Assembly (NCBI GenBank): GCA_029339195.1
Contig: JAPTJF010000108.1
Location: 1 to 64,000, forward strand
Length of the DNA: 64,000 nucleotides
Reading direction: 5' to 3'
DNA from: Micractinium sp. NFX-FRZ
Taxonomy: Eukaryota; Chlorophyta; Trebouxiophyceae; Chlorellales; Chlorellaceae
Shown piece after piece: positions 22,566-34,745 of this stretch (position 1 is the first letter of the stretch; every line of letters begins with the position of its first letter). Made by a program: the position numbers and the translations under genes. Under the pieces are notes generated by a model that ran no database searches, was not told the DNA's origin, and saw nothing but the letters and a program-made list of their open reading frames with translations.

Positions 22566-23455
22566 TGGGCGCTGGCAGCTGGAGGCTGCCGAAAAGATGG
22601 CCTGGAAAAAGAGCAGAGAGGGTGTGTACCTTTTAGTGCGACTGTAGGACTGTGGGGTGGTGCAACAGGAGCATTGACGCTCTGCCAAGGGTGGGTCATG
22701 GGGTGGCTGGGTGGGGGTGGCGGGGGTGCTTGGAGTGGGCGGGTGGGCACAGTGTGTGCATGTGTGTGTGTGCACAGGTTGGGGCAAGACCGGATCAGCG
22801 GCGGGGCGACGGGGAAAAGCGCCCCGCCGGGCCGTGGCGGCAGGTCAGACATTCTCAGAGGGGCAGGACAGGAGAGGGCAGGGGAGACGAAAGGCGGGGC
22901 GCGGTGAGCGCGCCCCAGGGGTGGGCTGAAGGGCGGAGGGCGGAGGGGGGGGGGTGAAACGACCGAGGTCGGCAGAAACGGGGGAAAAGGCGACGGGAAG
23001 AAAGGTAGTGCGGGGGAGGGATAGCTGGCAATCGGATCTTTGGCAGGATGCGGGGCAAACCGTGGCGAGCGCCGAGGGGGGCCGGCAAAACCCTATGGGA
23101 AAAAACGGACGCAAAAAGGGATGTCAAAACTTTGGGATTTACTAGTGCTGAATCGCCTCGAGCGTGGCACAATTGGGCACAATCAGGCGTTGGGTTTTGG
23201 GTGCGGGGAGTTGTGGGGGTGGCAGGGGGTTGGGGGGCGGGCAGGCGGGCGGCGCTCACCACAAGGGTCAAGTCACCGCCGCAGCATGGGAGAGTCCTGG
23301 GGGTTTTGCATACAAAGAGGGTCACCGGGCAGGCGTGGCAGCGCCAGGGCGCGCCTTCAGGCACGCGCCTTGTGGCGCCGTGGCACACCGTGGCGCGCTT
23401 AAATGATGAAGCTCCAAGGGAGCGGCCCATGAGGGGCACGGGAGCAGCAGCACCT

Positions 23456-26400
23456 CTACTCGATGCGGCCCACAAAAGGCTTGTTGAGGCGGGGCGCGTA
23501 CAGGCGCATGAGGAAGCAACCCAGGAAGGTGGCACCGCCCAGGGCAAGCATCCAGAAGCAGGGGGCAAAGGCCTGCGGGGTGGGCAGAAGAGGGGCCGGC
23601 GCAGAGGTGAGAAGTGGCAAGGGTTGTGGGGCATGCGGGAACTGCCTTTGGTGGGCGCTGCGCCCTCGTCGCACCGATGTGCAGACAGCCAAAGGCACCC
23701 ATCCACCCACTGCAGCCATGTTGTGAATGCAACACCACAGCAGCCCCCAATGCAACACCCACCTTCATGCTGGGTGACATGTCGTCGATGATGGCAGACA
23801 CGGCAAAGGGGGTCAGGCCGCCGATGACGCCATAACCTGAGGCACAACGCGGTGGGGCACATAAACCGTGGTGACGGCAGCGGTCAGCACCGGTCGACAA
23901 CAGCTCTGGTTGCGCACGAACCTCTCTCAAGTGCATTTGCCTGCCTGCGTTCTGCCTCCACATGTTCCGGAGAAACAGGCTTCCCGGCCCCTTGCACTCA
24001 CCGCAGTTGTAGCCAAAGGAGAAGCCCGTGGTTCGCTCCAGCGGGGCATAGATGCGGGTGGCGGGCAGCGCCACAGAGGCCATGGCCACGCCCACAACAC
24101 CCTGCGGGTGTAGCAAGGACGACTTACTGATTAGACGGGCTGATCATACACCCTCGTGTGGGTGCGGAGCAGCAGGGTGCCTGTGCAGGCGGCAGGGGGT
24201 TCTTGTCCAGAGCCATGCACTCCGCTGCGTGCACAGGAGACGCACAACCCACAACATGCTGTGCCTGCCCATGCCGGCCCCCGGAGCTCACCTGGAACAG
24301 GGGCATGAGGAACCAGCAGGCGGTGACGTTGACGCTCGTGGCACTTGCGTTGTCCCACACGCCGCGGAAGGTGCCAAAGCCCACGCCCACGCCCAGCACG
24401 GTGACAACGGAGTTGATGAGCAGGGCACGCACGCCCTTGTCAAACATGTGGCCGCACAGGTACAGGCCGCAGGCGTTCGAGAGCATGGAAATGCTGCAGT
24501 GGGGGGCAGGGGGGTGGGGGGCAAAGAGGGCAGGGCAGGGTGAGGAAGGGGGAGGTGAGCAGTATGGCTTGGTATGGCTAGGTGGGTGTTCGGGACCCCG
24601 CAGGGGGGAACACGCAGGAGGCAGCTGGCCAGCGGGGGCGGCAAGCAACGTGGGGGACAAGGCTGGAGGTGGGACCTCACATGCCAATGCCCTGGCGGCA
24701 CATGTGGGTGGGTCTTCCAGCTCACACCGGCGCTGGCCCCCCACATCCTGCCCCCAATGCCTAATGCCTAAGATTATGCAGCTCACATGACAATGCCCTG
24801 GGAGAGGATGGGCTGGAGCTTGTTGTCACCCAGAGCGGCGTCGCGCAGCTGAGCGGGCAGCCAGGTGGCGGCGGCGTAGAAACCGGCAGACACCCTGAAA
24901 GAGAGTGGGAGGCATGATGGTGGCAGGGTTTCAGACTACTAGCACGGATGCAAGTGGCAAGCAAGCTTCCCGCCGTGCTTGGGGTGTGCTGGGAAGGCCG
25001 ACAGTACCACCCGCAACCGCCCGCCCACCCGCTGCGCCGCCGCCCCACTCTGCCCCGCCTCACCAGGCCATGTAGAGGACGTGTGTGATGAGGCCGGCCC
25101 AGTTGTTGCGCAGCAGGCGCAGGATGGGGAGCTTCGACTTGTGGTGGCCGTGCAGGGAGGTCAGGGCGCCCTTCTCCTCGGGGGCCTCGTAGGCAACCTC
25201 CTGAACGCTCTCGGCGTCGTCAATGGTGGAGGCGTCGTCCTTGGACAGGCTGCGCAGGGGGCAGGGGAGGTAGGGAGATGGGGGGGCACGGGAGAGGAGG
25301 TGAGGTGAGGTGGGGGGGTGGAGGCATCATCCTTGGCCAGGCTGCGCAGGGGGCAGGGGAAGATGGGAAGGTGGGGGGCAGGGGAGAGGAGGGTGAGGCG
25401 GGCACGGAGGGAGGCTGCAAAAATGAAGACGGCGGGGTGGCGCAGCAGTCGTGCAGGTGTGCAGGTCCCAGCCTGCGGGGTGATGCGTGCATGCATGCAC
25501 CCCGCTTGCTCCCCTTGCTGCCTCTGCCTCCACCCCGCCACGGCCTCACCTCTTGGAGGAGGGGGCGGTGTGCATGGCGACGTCGGCGCCCTCGGGGGCG
25601 GCGGTGCCGTCGGCCATGGCGTTCTTGGCCTCCAGCTCCTTCTCGTTGCGTGCGGCGCGCAGGAAGGCCTTGGGCTCGGGCAGGCCCTGGCGCAGGTAGA
25701 AGCCCAGGATGGCGGTGCCGAAGGCCAGCAGGAAGGGGATGCGCCAGCCCCACACCATCATGTTGTCTGCAGGGGGCGGGGAGGGAGCAGGGAGGAGGGG
25801 GGGAAGGGTGAGCATGGGGGCCCAGGCGTGGGGTGGCAGGGCGCGCTAGGCGTGCTGCCGCGTCAGCTGGCAGTGTGTTCGACAAATGGACAGAAGCAGG
25901 GCTGCTTGTCGGGAGGCAGGAGGGTGCTCACACTCGCTGACGGTGTTCTCGAGCAGCATGACGAGCAGGGTGGCCAGGATCCTGCGGGGGCAGAAGAGCA
26001 GGCAAGGAGGAAGGGCTCAGGGCGGGGTGTGCACGCATTGGTATAAGCACGCGAGGCTGGGAAGAACGCGCCCAAACACTACGGCTGGCCATGTGCGATG
26101 AAGCACGAGGATGAACATTGAGGCTGCCAAGTCGAGGCAGGGCGGCAGCACAGCCGGAGCAGACACTTCCTGCCCCCCAGCCCCGCCTCACATGCCGATG
26201 TTGACAGTCATCTGCAGGCATGCCACCAGGCGGCCGCGCTTGTTCACGGGGGCGAGCTCCGAAATGTAAATGATGGCGGGGCCAAACTCGCCACCCATGG
26301 CCAGGCCCTGCGGGGTGGGAGGGAAGGGGGAGGAGGGAGTGATATGGCACCCAAGAAGGGGGGAAGGTGGCGCACAGCAGGCAGCGCAAAGCAGGCAGGC

Positions 26401-27849
26401 AGCGCCCACTAGCTTGCCAGCCAGTTGCAGGCAGTGCTGCGCAAGACAGTGCTGGGTGCTGGCGGCCCGTCGCCACGCCCCAAGCAGCTGTCACAGCTGA
26501 CGGGGCGGCCTGGCCATCACACACCTGGAGCAGGCGCATGATGGTGAGCAGCACGGGGGCGGCAAGGCCGGCGTGGTAGCTACCGGTGTTGTAGGTGGGG
26601 AGGCAGCCAATCACGACGGTAGGGATCTGAGGGGGTGGGGAAGGGGGAAGGGGGGATGAGGGGCAGGGCGTGAAGGCAGGCGGGCGGGCGGGCGGGGGCA
26701 AGGGCGGAAGAGAACAGGCAGGGGTGTGTCAGGGCACGGCACGCACTTGGCGGCGGCGCAAGGCACCGACGCAAGGCACCGGCCACGTCAGCTGCGCTCT
26801 GCACTCACCGCCATGAAGACGATGGCAATGCGCAGCGTGGTGTTGCGCCCCCAGGTGTCACCAATGTGCCCAAAGATGATGGCGCCCAGCGGGCGCACGA
26901 CAAAGCCCACGGCATAGACGGCCCACCACAGCTGCGGGCGGGAGGGGAGGCGGCGGGTGACGGAGAGGCAGTGAGCGGGGGTGGGAGTAGGTGCAGCGGG
27001 CAGGCGGGGGTTGTAGGGGCAGGGCGGGGTGGTGTCCCAGAGGGGCGGGCTCCAGTGCACGCCGGGCTTGGAAGCCCCCGCCTGGTTCCCTCAAGTCAGC
27101 CACTGCCAACGCGGCGGCCGGTGCACCCCGGTAGCCCTCTCTCCCCGATTTGAATGCTCACCAGTGTCTGGGCGGTGGGGTTGGTCTTGGGGAAGAACAC
27201 CTGCGGTGGCGGGGAGCGGGAAGGAACAAGGTAAATACAGGGCACAGAGGGAAGCGCGCACGCGGTCGCATGCATGTGACCAGCACTCCAACCAGCGCAC
27301 ACAAGTTTGGGGGGCGCGCCATTCCACGCTCACGTACCTTCTTGAGGGTGCTTGTGAGCTGTGCATAAATGTAAAAATCGAACTGCACAAAGAGAGGGGG
27401 CAGGGAGAGCGGGTGAGAGGCCATTGTCGGCCATTCTTTGTGGATCCTCGCCGGCGCTGCCGGGGAGGTTGAGGGGCATGAGGTGGTCAAGGGGCACCGG
27501 ATGGGGCCGAGACACTGGAATTAATTGAGAAAGGGCAGCGGCGCGCGCGGCGGCGCGGCGGGTTGGTGGCACGCGGCGTGTTGGCGGCGTGCGGCGGGTT
27601 GGCTGCAGCAGGCAGCCGCAAGGCCCCTGAGTTCCGTATACAGGCCCCGCGCAGCTTGCAAGCACCCTGGCAGGCATGACCAAGGGGCACCGCCCACCGG
27701 AGGGAATTGCTGACACTGCATTTCCGGTGACTAACACCTGTCATGCCCCCCTGTGAGCGGCCGGTGCTCACCCACTCCAGAATGGTGCCCACGCCCGCAA
27801 CGAGCACCACTCGGGTCCAGTCGCTCGGAGTGAGCGTTGTGCCGCTCAT
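23456..27849 (-). CDS. MFS transporter, metabolite:H+ symporter (MHS/ProP-like) type, 14 exons
   Basis: Predicted 12-helix proton-coupled importer of small organic solutes such as proline, betaine or organic acids; the substrate cannot be told. Exons: 27849-27772, 27382-27338, 27200-27162, 26931-26809, 26626-26525, 26307-26192, 25981-25932, 25766-25550, 25249-25064, 24894-24787, 24493-24292, 24101-24002, 23836-23763, 23572-23456. Phase is continuous and gives 518 residues, the family size. Family hallmarks: GTILEWFDFYIYAQL in helix 1, VRPLGAIIFGHIGDTWGRN after helix 2, GLAMGGEFGPAIIYISELAP, and WGWRIPFLLAFGTAILG. The long central loop is Glu/Ala-rich (around EKELEAKNAMADG). The bulky exon 8 to exon 9 intron contains a second copy of the exon 9 edge. 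Confidence 0.93.
25220..25400. repeat. Tandem duplicate of the exon 9 edge in the MFS gene
   Basis: The segment GTGGAGGCGTCGTCCTTGGACAGGCTGCGCAGGGGGCAGGGGA (25222-25266) recurs at 25318-25362 with few changes. The offset is about 97 bp. The copy carries the acceptor CAG and about 20 nt of exon. Confidence 0.85.
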
Positions 27850-29138
27850 GGTGGGATTGGTACGCTCGGAACGCGGCTGGGTGCCTACAGAGGGCAGAGA
27901 GCGCCGAAACCTCGTTTGTGGGGCATTCCGAAGGCATGGCAGCAGGGCAGAGCAGGTACCAGCGGCGGGCAACGGTCCTGCCCTGTTTCGACACGACCAA
28001 ACGGACACTCACTTGCAGGGCAGCCGGCTGCCAGAAGGACACGAGACGCTTGGCAGGGGCCCGAGCGCAAGACGGAAAGCTGCAACCGCAGGAGCGAGGC
28101 GGGAGATATGCGATCTGAGTGGCCTCCTTTCCACCCGGCGGGCTGGAAAGCACTGGGCCAGCACTGATGTCAGCATAACCTCTCCCTCCTCTTACTGCAG
28201 GGAACGTGCGGGTTCAAGCATTCCTGACAGCATACAGTGGCGATTTAAGCCAATTGCTGGGGGCAGCCAGGCAGGCGGCAGGCGCCAGAGGCCCGGGGCG
28301 GTGCCCGGCGCCGCCGGTGCGCTTGGCTGGCGTCCGCCGGTACCACTGGCTGACACCCTGCCTCCCCCGCTTTACCCCCCTGGTGCGACCAGGCGCGCCC
28401 CTGCCCCCTCTGACTGTCAATCGCAATTACCAACTGCCCCCTGGATGGTCCAAGCGCCCTGAATTCCCTCAATGGCCATTCCACCCTTCACCCAGCCTGG
28501 CGGGGTACAGTCACCTGAGTCACCCCTACTAAGGCTTAGTCAATTAGCTGCCAGAGTTCTCCCACACCGTTCCGGTTCCCCGTCCCGTGCCGGTTCGCCC
28601 CTCCTCTGGCGTCCATTCCCATGCGTCACCTCCATTTCCCTTGATGTTGCCTATGGTCAAAGCAGGCCCACCAGTGCCCTTCCAGCAGCCTCCCTGTGGC
28701 GTGCTGTGCCCCCACTTCTCACCCTTCACTCAACTGGCACAGGTCTCTTCTCGCCACTGGCACTCGCCCCGGAGCCAACCAGAGTGTGCTGGGCACCCCA
28801 GGGATCATGTGTGTGTGGGGAGCCGCTGCCAAGACCGGGGCCATGCCCGCCCTGGGGCCGCTGCGGTCCTCAGGCCCAGCCGGCACCGGACACATAAGCA
28901 TGCACGCAAGCCTTCACACCCACACAAGGTCACACCTGCAATCTGCCAAAGCCTTGGCTCTTGACTGCACGTCCCACATGTTCCTGGTTACAGAGCTTTC
29001 CTATCAGCATGCTCCGTGCCACATCAGCGCGCCTGTGCCCGCCCGCTGTCCGCCGCGTGCGCTGCGTGCGCGGGCCCCAGGTGGGCAGCCGCCACGTGCG
29101 CCCCACCACCAACCCTGCGTATGCCCGTAGACACATTG
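27850..29138. other. Intergenic: 5' region of the MFS gene
   Basis: Both flanking genes are on the minus strand. The region should carry the promoter and 5' UTR of the MFS gene near 27850-28300. Frames on both strands between 28200 and 29130 were read, and none showed a domain or convincing splice sites. Confidence 0.5.
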
Positions 29139-29151
29139 TTACAGTGTTACA
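29139..29151 (-). terminator. Two TGTAA polyadenylation signals (minus) of the DHHC gene
   Basis: TTACA occurs at 29139-29143 and again at 29147-29151 on the plus strand, 25-40 nt past the DHHC stop codon. The 3' UTR would be very short. Confidence 0.4.
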
Positions 29152-29175
29152 CACACCCCTGGGAAGCCAGTCGGT

Positions 29176-31811
29176 TCAGTGCACCTTTGCCCGCTTGTCG
29201 ACCGCTGGGCGCACATCCCACGCGGGCAGCAGCCAGGTGAGCGGGTGGCCCCCACCAAACACACTGCGCAGCCTCTGCATCGCTGCCGTCCTGCATGCTG
29301 CTCCCGGAGGCTCTGCCTCTGCCTGCCCCGCTGCCTGCGGCGCGCCGCCCTCGCCAGCCGCCGCTGCTGCCCCTTCTGCCTGCGCCAGCGCTGCAGGGTG
29401 GGCCGGCCCTCCCACGGAGCCCACCACCGCTGCCTCTGGCAGCCTGACAGCCGTGAGCTGCTGCTGTTGCTGCTGCGCATGCTGTGCATGCTGCTGCACA
29501 TGCTGTGCCGGCGCGCTCTGCCGCCGGGCTCTCAGCACATCCAGGTAGCTCTGCCCCCGCAGGAGCAGGCGCAGCTGGCGTGCAAGCAGCATGCCCACCC
29601 CGAGCAGGGTGGCCCAGCACACTGCGGGGGGACAGGGCAGGGCAGGGGTGCTTGGGATCAGTGGCAAGTCGCACAGGCAAGACAGAGGTCATGGGTTGGG
29701 TGCCGGGATACTGCAGCATGCCCACCCCGAGCAGGGTGTCCCAGCACACTGCGGGGGACGGGGCTGGCGTGGGTGGGAGCAGGAGGGGATCCAGCAGAGC
29801 AGGCTGGGGTAAAGGCGAGCGCATGCTGGAGTGCTGGTGGGCACGTGGCACCACGTGGCATCTCTTTCAGGGCTCATGCACGGGAGCACTCGACACACGC
29901 ACAGCGCAGCGGGCAGGATGGACGCAACAACAGGGAAGCATGCCCGACAACGCAACGGATTGATTTTGGCCACCTGTCAGGAAAACAGTGTGTTTGGTGT
30001 GCGCCCCACGTTCTGTCGACTCACCCATTGTGAAGTATGCCCACCCAGCGAGCCAGCGCGGGGCAGAGAGCAGCCAGTTGGCGGAGAAGGTGAGCAGGCG
30101 CAGCACGAGGTGCATGCCGCCGGTGCGCTGCGCAGCACAGTGGGCGGGTGAGCGAGAGTGAGTGCAAGCCCACTCCCAGGGAAGCGGGGTGTCGGCGCAG
30201 GTGGCGCCTGCCTTGGCGTGCTACCTAGCTAGCTGCGCCGCGGCACAAGCACGGGATCAGGGGGCCGCAAGGTGCTACCAGTGAGCTTTTGAAAGACCAC
30301 AAGCAAGGTGCCGCCTGCTGTGCACCTGCTCCCTGACGCTCAGCGGGGCTGCACACAAGCGCACCCCCGCCCCTGAAATCCTCCCTCAACAACAGACGCC
30401 AGGACACACACGCGCCATGATCCCCCCCGCAGATGCTGCCTGCCGCCGCCCTTGCTCCTGAGGCGGCAGCAGCAGCGCACCTGCAGCACGCGTCGTGTGT
30501 GCGCCACGACCGCGCCCCACTCCCGCCACCCGAGGGCCAGGCCCAAGGCGAGCCCGTAAGCCACGGCAGCCATCAAGTAGATCAGAAGGAGGAAGAAGTT
30601 GCGCAGGTTGTCGGCACCGGCACAGTTGTTGATGTACCTGCACCAGGCAGCGGGGGGCGGTGGGAGGGCAGGAGGGTTCTGGAAGAGAGGTGGAAGAGCA
30701 GGGCGGGCCCTGGCGCCAGAGCGGCAAGGCGATCCCAGAAGTTGTGCCCACACCCCTTCCCTGCCCCGCCATCCCCTCTACAGTCCCCGCCCACCCCACC
30801 CCTCAGCTCACCCTGACAGGACCCGGGTCCCTGCCCGCCGCTCAGCCCTGCATGCAATGGTGGTCCCACCCTGCCACCCCAAACCTCTTCAGCTCCCACC
30901 CAGCCCGCCCTCGGCAGTCCTGCCCAGCCAGCCCACCTAGCCCTCAGCCCACCCACATGCAGTGGTGGTCAAGTTCCAAGACACAGCTGCCGCAGGCGGT
31001 GCAGTGGTGGGCTGCGGGGGGCTTGTAGTAGGCGCAGCGCTGGCAGTAGTGGCAGCCGTCCAGGCCGCCCCGGTGCACGCGCCCCGTGGCTGCGTCGACG
31101 GCGGTGCGGCGCAGGTGGGACGGCACGGAGCCGGCGGGGCGCAGGATGCAGGCGGCATAGTTGCTGCGGTGGGATGGGGTGGGCAGGGGGAAGGGTGGGA
31201 GTGGGCAGGGGAGCTGGCCAGCTTTGGGCATTGAGAGGGGGAGGGAGAGGCTGGGCGAGCGAGGAGCAGCAGGGTGAGCAGCAGCCCCGTTTCAGTGGCG
31301 GCGCCGGTAGAGCAGCTGCTGAGCACAGCTCGCAGCTGCCTCCGCCCAGCCGCCCTGCCGCCTGGCCAGCCTCTGCACGTATCCTGCCCGCCCGCTGCTA
31401 TAACCTCCCCTGCCACAGCCAAGCTGCCACGCTGTGGCCGGCTGGCAGGCGCCCAACTCACAAAAGGATGTTGAAGACGAGCAGCACTGCCAGCGGCAGG
31501 TGCAGGAAGGTGGCCTGCGCCGGCCCAAACAGCGCAGGCTGCACCAGGCCCACTCCAACCACAAAGACTGATCCCACAATGACCAGCACTGCCGTCGCCA
31601 GCGTCCTGCCTGCCACCACCGGCAGCGGGGGCCGCTGGCAGCGCCGCGGCTGCAGGGCGGGGGGAGGCGTTACGCAAAGGCAATGGGTTGGCTGTAAGTA
31701 TGTGCTACTGGGATCGAGCGGCCCGGTAAAACAATTGGATGGCATTGCTGGCTGGGAGTCCAGGAAGGGGCTGGGAGGGTGGAGGCTTGGTGGGAGGTGG
31801 AGGGGAAGCAT
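29176..31811 (-). CDS. DHHC-type protein S-acyltransferase, 5 exons
   Basis: Integral membrane enzyme that transfers palmitate to protein cysteines. Exons: 31811-31462, 31163-30957, 30637-30481, 30127-30025, 29621-29176, about 420 residues. Exon 1 carries two hydrophobic segments (ATAVLVIVGSVFVVGVGL and FLHLPLAVLLVFNILLF). Exon 2 encodes the Cys-rich domain: CHYCQRCAYYKPPAAHHCTACGSCV, ending LELDHHCM. Exon 3 continues YINNCAGADNLRNFF and a third membrane helix. Exon 4 contains SANWLLSAPRWLAGWAYF, and exon 5 a Gln/Ala-rich cytosolic tail. Phase requires the exon 2 donor at CAT|GTGGGT, so the active site reads DHHC-M-Y-I-N-N-C, not DHHC-P-W. The 5' end is uncertain: the frame is open from ATG 31811, but an acceptor-like CCCTGCAG at about 31651 could mark a spliced first exon. 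Confidence 0.88.
29708..29757. repeat. Duplicate of the exon 5 edge in the DHHC gene
   Basis: CATGCCCACCCCGAGCAGGGTGTCCCAGCACACTGCGGGGG matches the real exon 5 start at 29591-29630 almost perfectly (GTGG versus GTGT). It contains an intact acceptor CAG on the minus strand, 120 bp upstream of the true one. Confidence 0.9.
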
Positions 31812-32558
31812 CTAAATCCTGAGGGTGCCTACATTTGCTTGCGCACCATTGAGGGCCTGCGCATTGTTCAAGCAGCACGCCGCTGCTGTGGTGGAGGAGA
31901 AGAAGCCCAACTGCCTGCTTGCCCCTGGGAGTACCAGGAGAGGGACCAGAATGCGGCACTGCCCCAGCCTCCCACCCGCCCACGCACCCCGCTCAATTGC
32001 AGGCGCGGCGCGCCCGGGTCAGCCGTCGTGGGGGCAGTGCCCTCAGCATACTCTGCATTGACTGCCGCACACCAGCCGCACTGCGGAGCAGTGTGGGAAT
32101 GAATGAGGACACGTGATAATAGCTGCAAAAAGGCGAGGCAAGCGCCGCCGCGGCGCCGCCAGGCACTGGCAGCGGCGCCAGCGCCCCAAGCAATGTCGCA
32201 ACTCGCCCAAACGCCCGTGAGTTATTTCAATCGCAGCAGCTGTACAATTCAGGCTGTCGCATGGATCAGCCTGCGCGCTCAAACTGGCCAGCACCTTGAA
32301 CAGCGCCGTGCCCTCCGGCCGGACACACAGCGTGCCGCAAGCCCAACACCGCTGCTGCATGTCCCAATGGCGATGTCCCCAATGCCGATGAGGCCCCAGG
32401 CAGTAGCAGACGAGCACTGCCACGAGGCCTGGGTCTGCGTGGCAGGAGAGCTCCACAAGAGCCGCTTGCACGCCTGCGGCGCCCCTCCTTTGCAGCCTGT
32501 TACTTGTTGGGCCCTACCGGGTTAAACTCTCACCCTTCAAGTCAGGACCCAGCCCACC
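31812..32558. promoter_or_regulatory. Divergent intergenic region, DHHC / ribosomal protein P1
   Basis: About 750 bases separate the two genes. They should hold both promoters and 5' UTRs, and possibly a small unplaced first exon of the DHHC gene. No element was recognised. Confidence 0.45.
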
Positions 32559-33603
32559 ATGAGCAAGTCCGAGCTCGCGTGCGTTTACGCCATCCTGGCG
32601 CTGCACGATGACGGCGTGGAGATCACTGTGAGCGGGGAGGCCCGGGCAGGGCCGCAGGAGAGCATGCGCGGAGCATGCCAGCAGTGGGCGGCGGCGGCTG
32701 GCTCACAGCCAGCCCAGGGTCCTCCAGCGGGCACCTGAAGCTTTGCCATGCACTGCTGCAGGCCGAGAACATCACCACCCTGACCAAGGCCGCTGGCATC
32801 GAGGTGGAGCCCTACTGGCCCGGCCTCTTCGCCAAGCTGGTGGAGAAGAAGGGTGTGGAGGACTTCATCGTCAACGTGGGCGCTGGTGAGCGCTGCTGGC
32901 CGCGCATGCTGCCTGACATGGAGTGCCGCCGCCCGGGCGGCGGCGGCGGCAGCGAGAGGCGGCGGGCAGCGTGCATTGGGCCGGATCAAGGCATCATGCC
33001 AGGAGCAGCTTTGGAAAGTGCTGCGTGCAGACAAATCAGCCATCTGTGTTGTGTGCCAGTAGAGGACGCCAGTCCTGGGAGCCGCGGCCACTAGCACACG
33101 CCAGGAAGCTTGCACTTGCCTCACCGCCCGCCTGCTGCCGCCCCCCCTGCGCTGCTTCGTCGCTGCTGCTGCTGCAGGTGGCGGTGCCCCCGCGGCCGCT
33201 GCTGCCCCCGCCGCCGGTGGCGCTGCCGCCGCCGCGGAGGAGAAGAAGGAGGAGAAGGTTGAGGAGGAGGAGGACGAGGTGGGTGGGCGGCGCACAGGGG
33301 GGCGGGGGGGCCAGGCGTGGCTTTGCCGCATGCGGTAGAGGCATTTGGGGCACGCACCGCGCACTTGAGCTATCAAATTGAGTTGAATGTGGCAGCCGTT
33401 GGTTGGGACAACTGTGCGCGTCGCTGCGGGCATCCCGCTGCTGCGTGGCAAGCACCGGCTTTATGAACGCATGCATGCCATGTGCGCTTGCATGCTTGGG
33501 AGCACCGTACCAGTCCGTCCCTTGCTCGATTTTGCTGCCTTTTGATCACCCACCTCTTCACCACCTCCTCTTGCAGGACATGGGCTTCTCCCTGTTCGAC
33601 TGA
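32559..33603 (+). CDS. RPLP1: 60S acidic ribosomal protein P1, 4 exons
   Basis: Component of the ribosomal stalk that recruits and activates elongation factors. Exons: 32559-32627, 32762-32885, 33178-33278, 33577-33603, giving 106 residues, typical for P1. The N-terminus [20 protein letters not shown] is diagnostic for P1, not P2. It is followed by a helical dimerisation domain ([28 protein letters not shown]), an Ala/Gly/Pro hinge, the acidic [12 protein letters not shown] segment and the conserved C-terminal DMGFSLFD. The last exon encodes only these eight residues. Head to head with the DHHC gene, tail to tail with the uncoupling-type carrier. Confidence 0.97.
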
Positions 33604-34736
33604 GCGCTGCCCCGGCCTGGCGCCACAGCAGCATGCCTCCCCACCGGTGCGGCATGCGCGGCTTGACGGCGACGGCGATGCCGGCGTGCTGACTAGGCGC
33701 AGCCGGCATGCAGCCTCGCCTGTGGCGCCGCACGTGTAATGCACCCCCCTTCTCACTTGGTCGGCAGCTGGTGACAGCTTGAGTGGCATGGCGCTGCTAC
33801 TGCCGCTGCGCCCATAGGATAGGAGGCAGGAGGAGAAACTGGGGAGGGAGACGGCAAGCGGGGAGCAGGGCTCAGCTCTGGTTGCAGCGCTGTGTCGGGA
33901 GGCAGGAGGGGCCCGGCCCAGCACAAATGAAGCGCTGGCCAGCAGAGCTGCCAGCAGTGGCGCCTGTGCTGCCGTTGGGAGATGGGCTGTGCCTGAGAGT
34001 TTCTGCTTAGTGGAGCTCTCCTGCCAGGGGGTCTGGGCCCAGCTGTCAGCCGCCCCCGATTCCCAGCTCTCTCGGTGTGCAGACCCATGCTCATGTTGAC
34101 AGCTTGGGGCCAACTACATCTCCGCTCAGTGTGGCGGTCAGCAGCAAGACGGGGCCCATGAGATTACGGGCAAGACAGGTGCTTGAAGAGCAGGAGAAGC
34201 AAGCTCAGGCTGAGGGAAGAGCAGGGCGGGCCGCCGGCAACACAGCAGGTCATGCTGCCAGGGTGGGCGCGGCACGGAATGCAGCGATTGGAGAGCGGGA
34301 GAGTTGGCAGGGGGAGGGCATACAGTGCGGCAGGGTACAAGGTGAAGGCAAGGTTGAATGTGTGTGTGGGGGGGGGGTAAGTTCTGAGGCTCAGGAATGG
34401 AACCGGCACGGTGATCGGGTTCGTTTCTAGTGGGGCCAACTGGCGGACGAGAGCCAGCGGCAACTGGCGTCCGTATGCCCGAAGTCGGGTGTAACACCGC
34501 CTCAGGCTGTGCGGTGCCCAATTCAGGCGCTGTCACCAGGCAGGCGCTGCGGAGGGGGCGTTGGCAGACGCAGCTGCGGGCTGGCTGGCGGGCGGCTGGC
34601 ACGTCGACTCTAGTATTCACCAGTCAAGGCTGTCACGCCAGGGCGTAGGCTGCTCATGCCAGGGCTGCTCATGCCATTGGGTGAGAGGCTGCTCACGCCA
34701 AGGTGAGAGGCTGCTCATGCCGGGGTGAGAGGCTGC
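33604..34736. other. Convergent 3' UTR region
   Basis: Between the P1 and carrier stop codons. It contains the P1 poly(A) signal at 33735 and, near the carrier gene, the tandem repeat at 34628-34745. No gene and no minus-strand TGTAA were found. Confidence 0.5.
33735..33739 (+). terminator. TGTAA polyadenylation signal of RPLP1
   Basis: TGTAA lies about 130 nt after the P1 stop codon. Confidence 0.65.
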
Positions 34737-34745
34737 TCACGCCAG
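34628..34745. repeat. About six tandem 15-24 bp units overlapping the carrier stop codon
   Basis: Units of the form GGCTGCTCACGCCAAGGTGAGA repeat across the 3' end of the carrier gene. The first carries the true stop (TGA at 34739-34737, minus). Several later units repeat the GGCGTGA or GGCATGA of the last codon and stop. Confidence 0.85.

Larger units (their letters stand above)
22136..23455. other. Convergent 3' UTR region
   Basis: This region lies between the stop codons of the secreted protein gene and the MFS gene. It contains the two facing poly(A) signals noted above. The part at 22850-23400 is rich in G-runs on the plus strand. No gene is supported. Confidence 0.5.
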
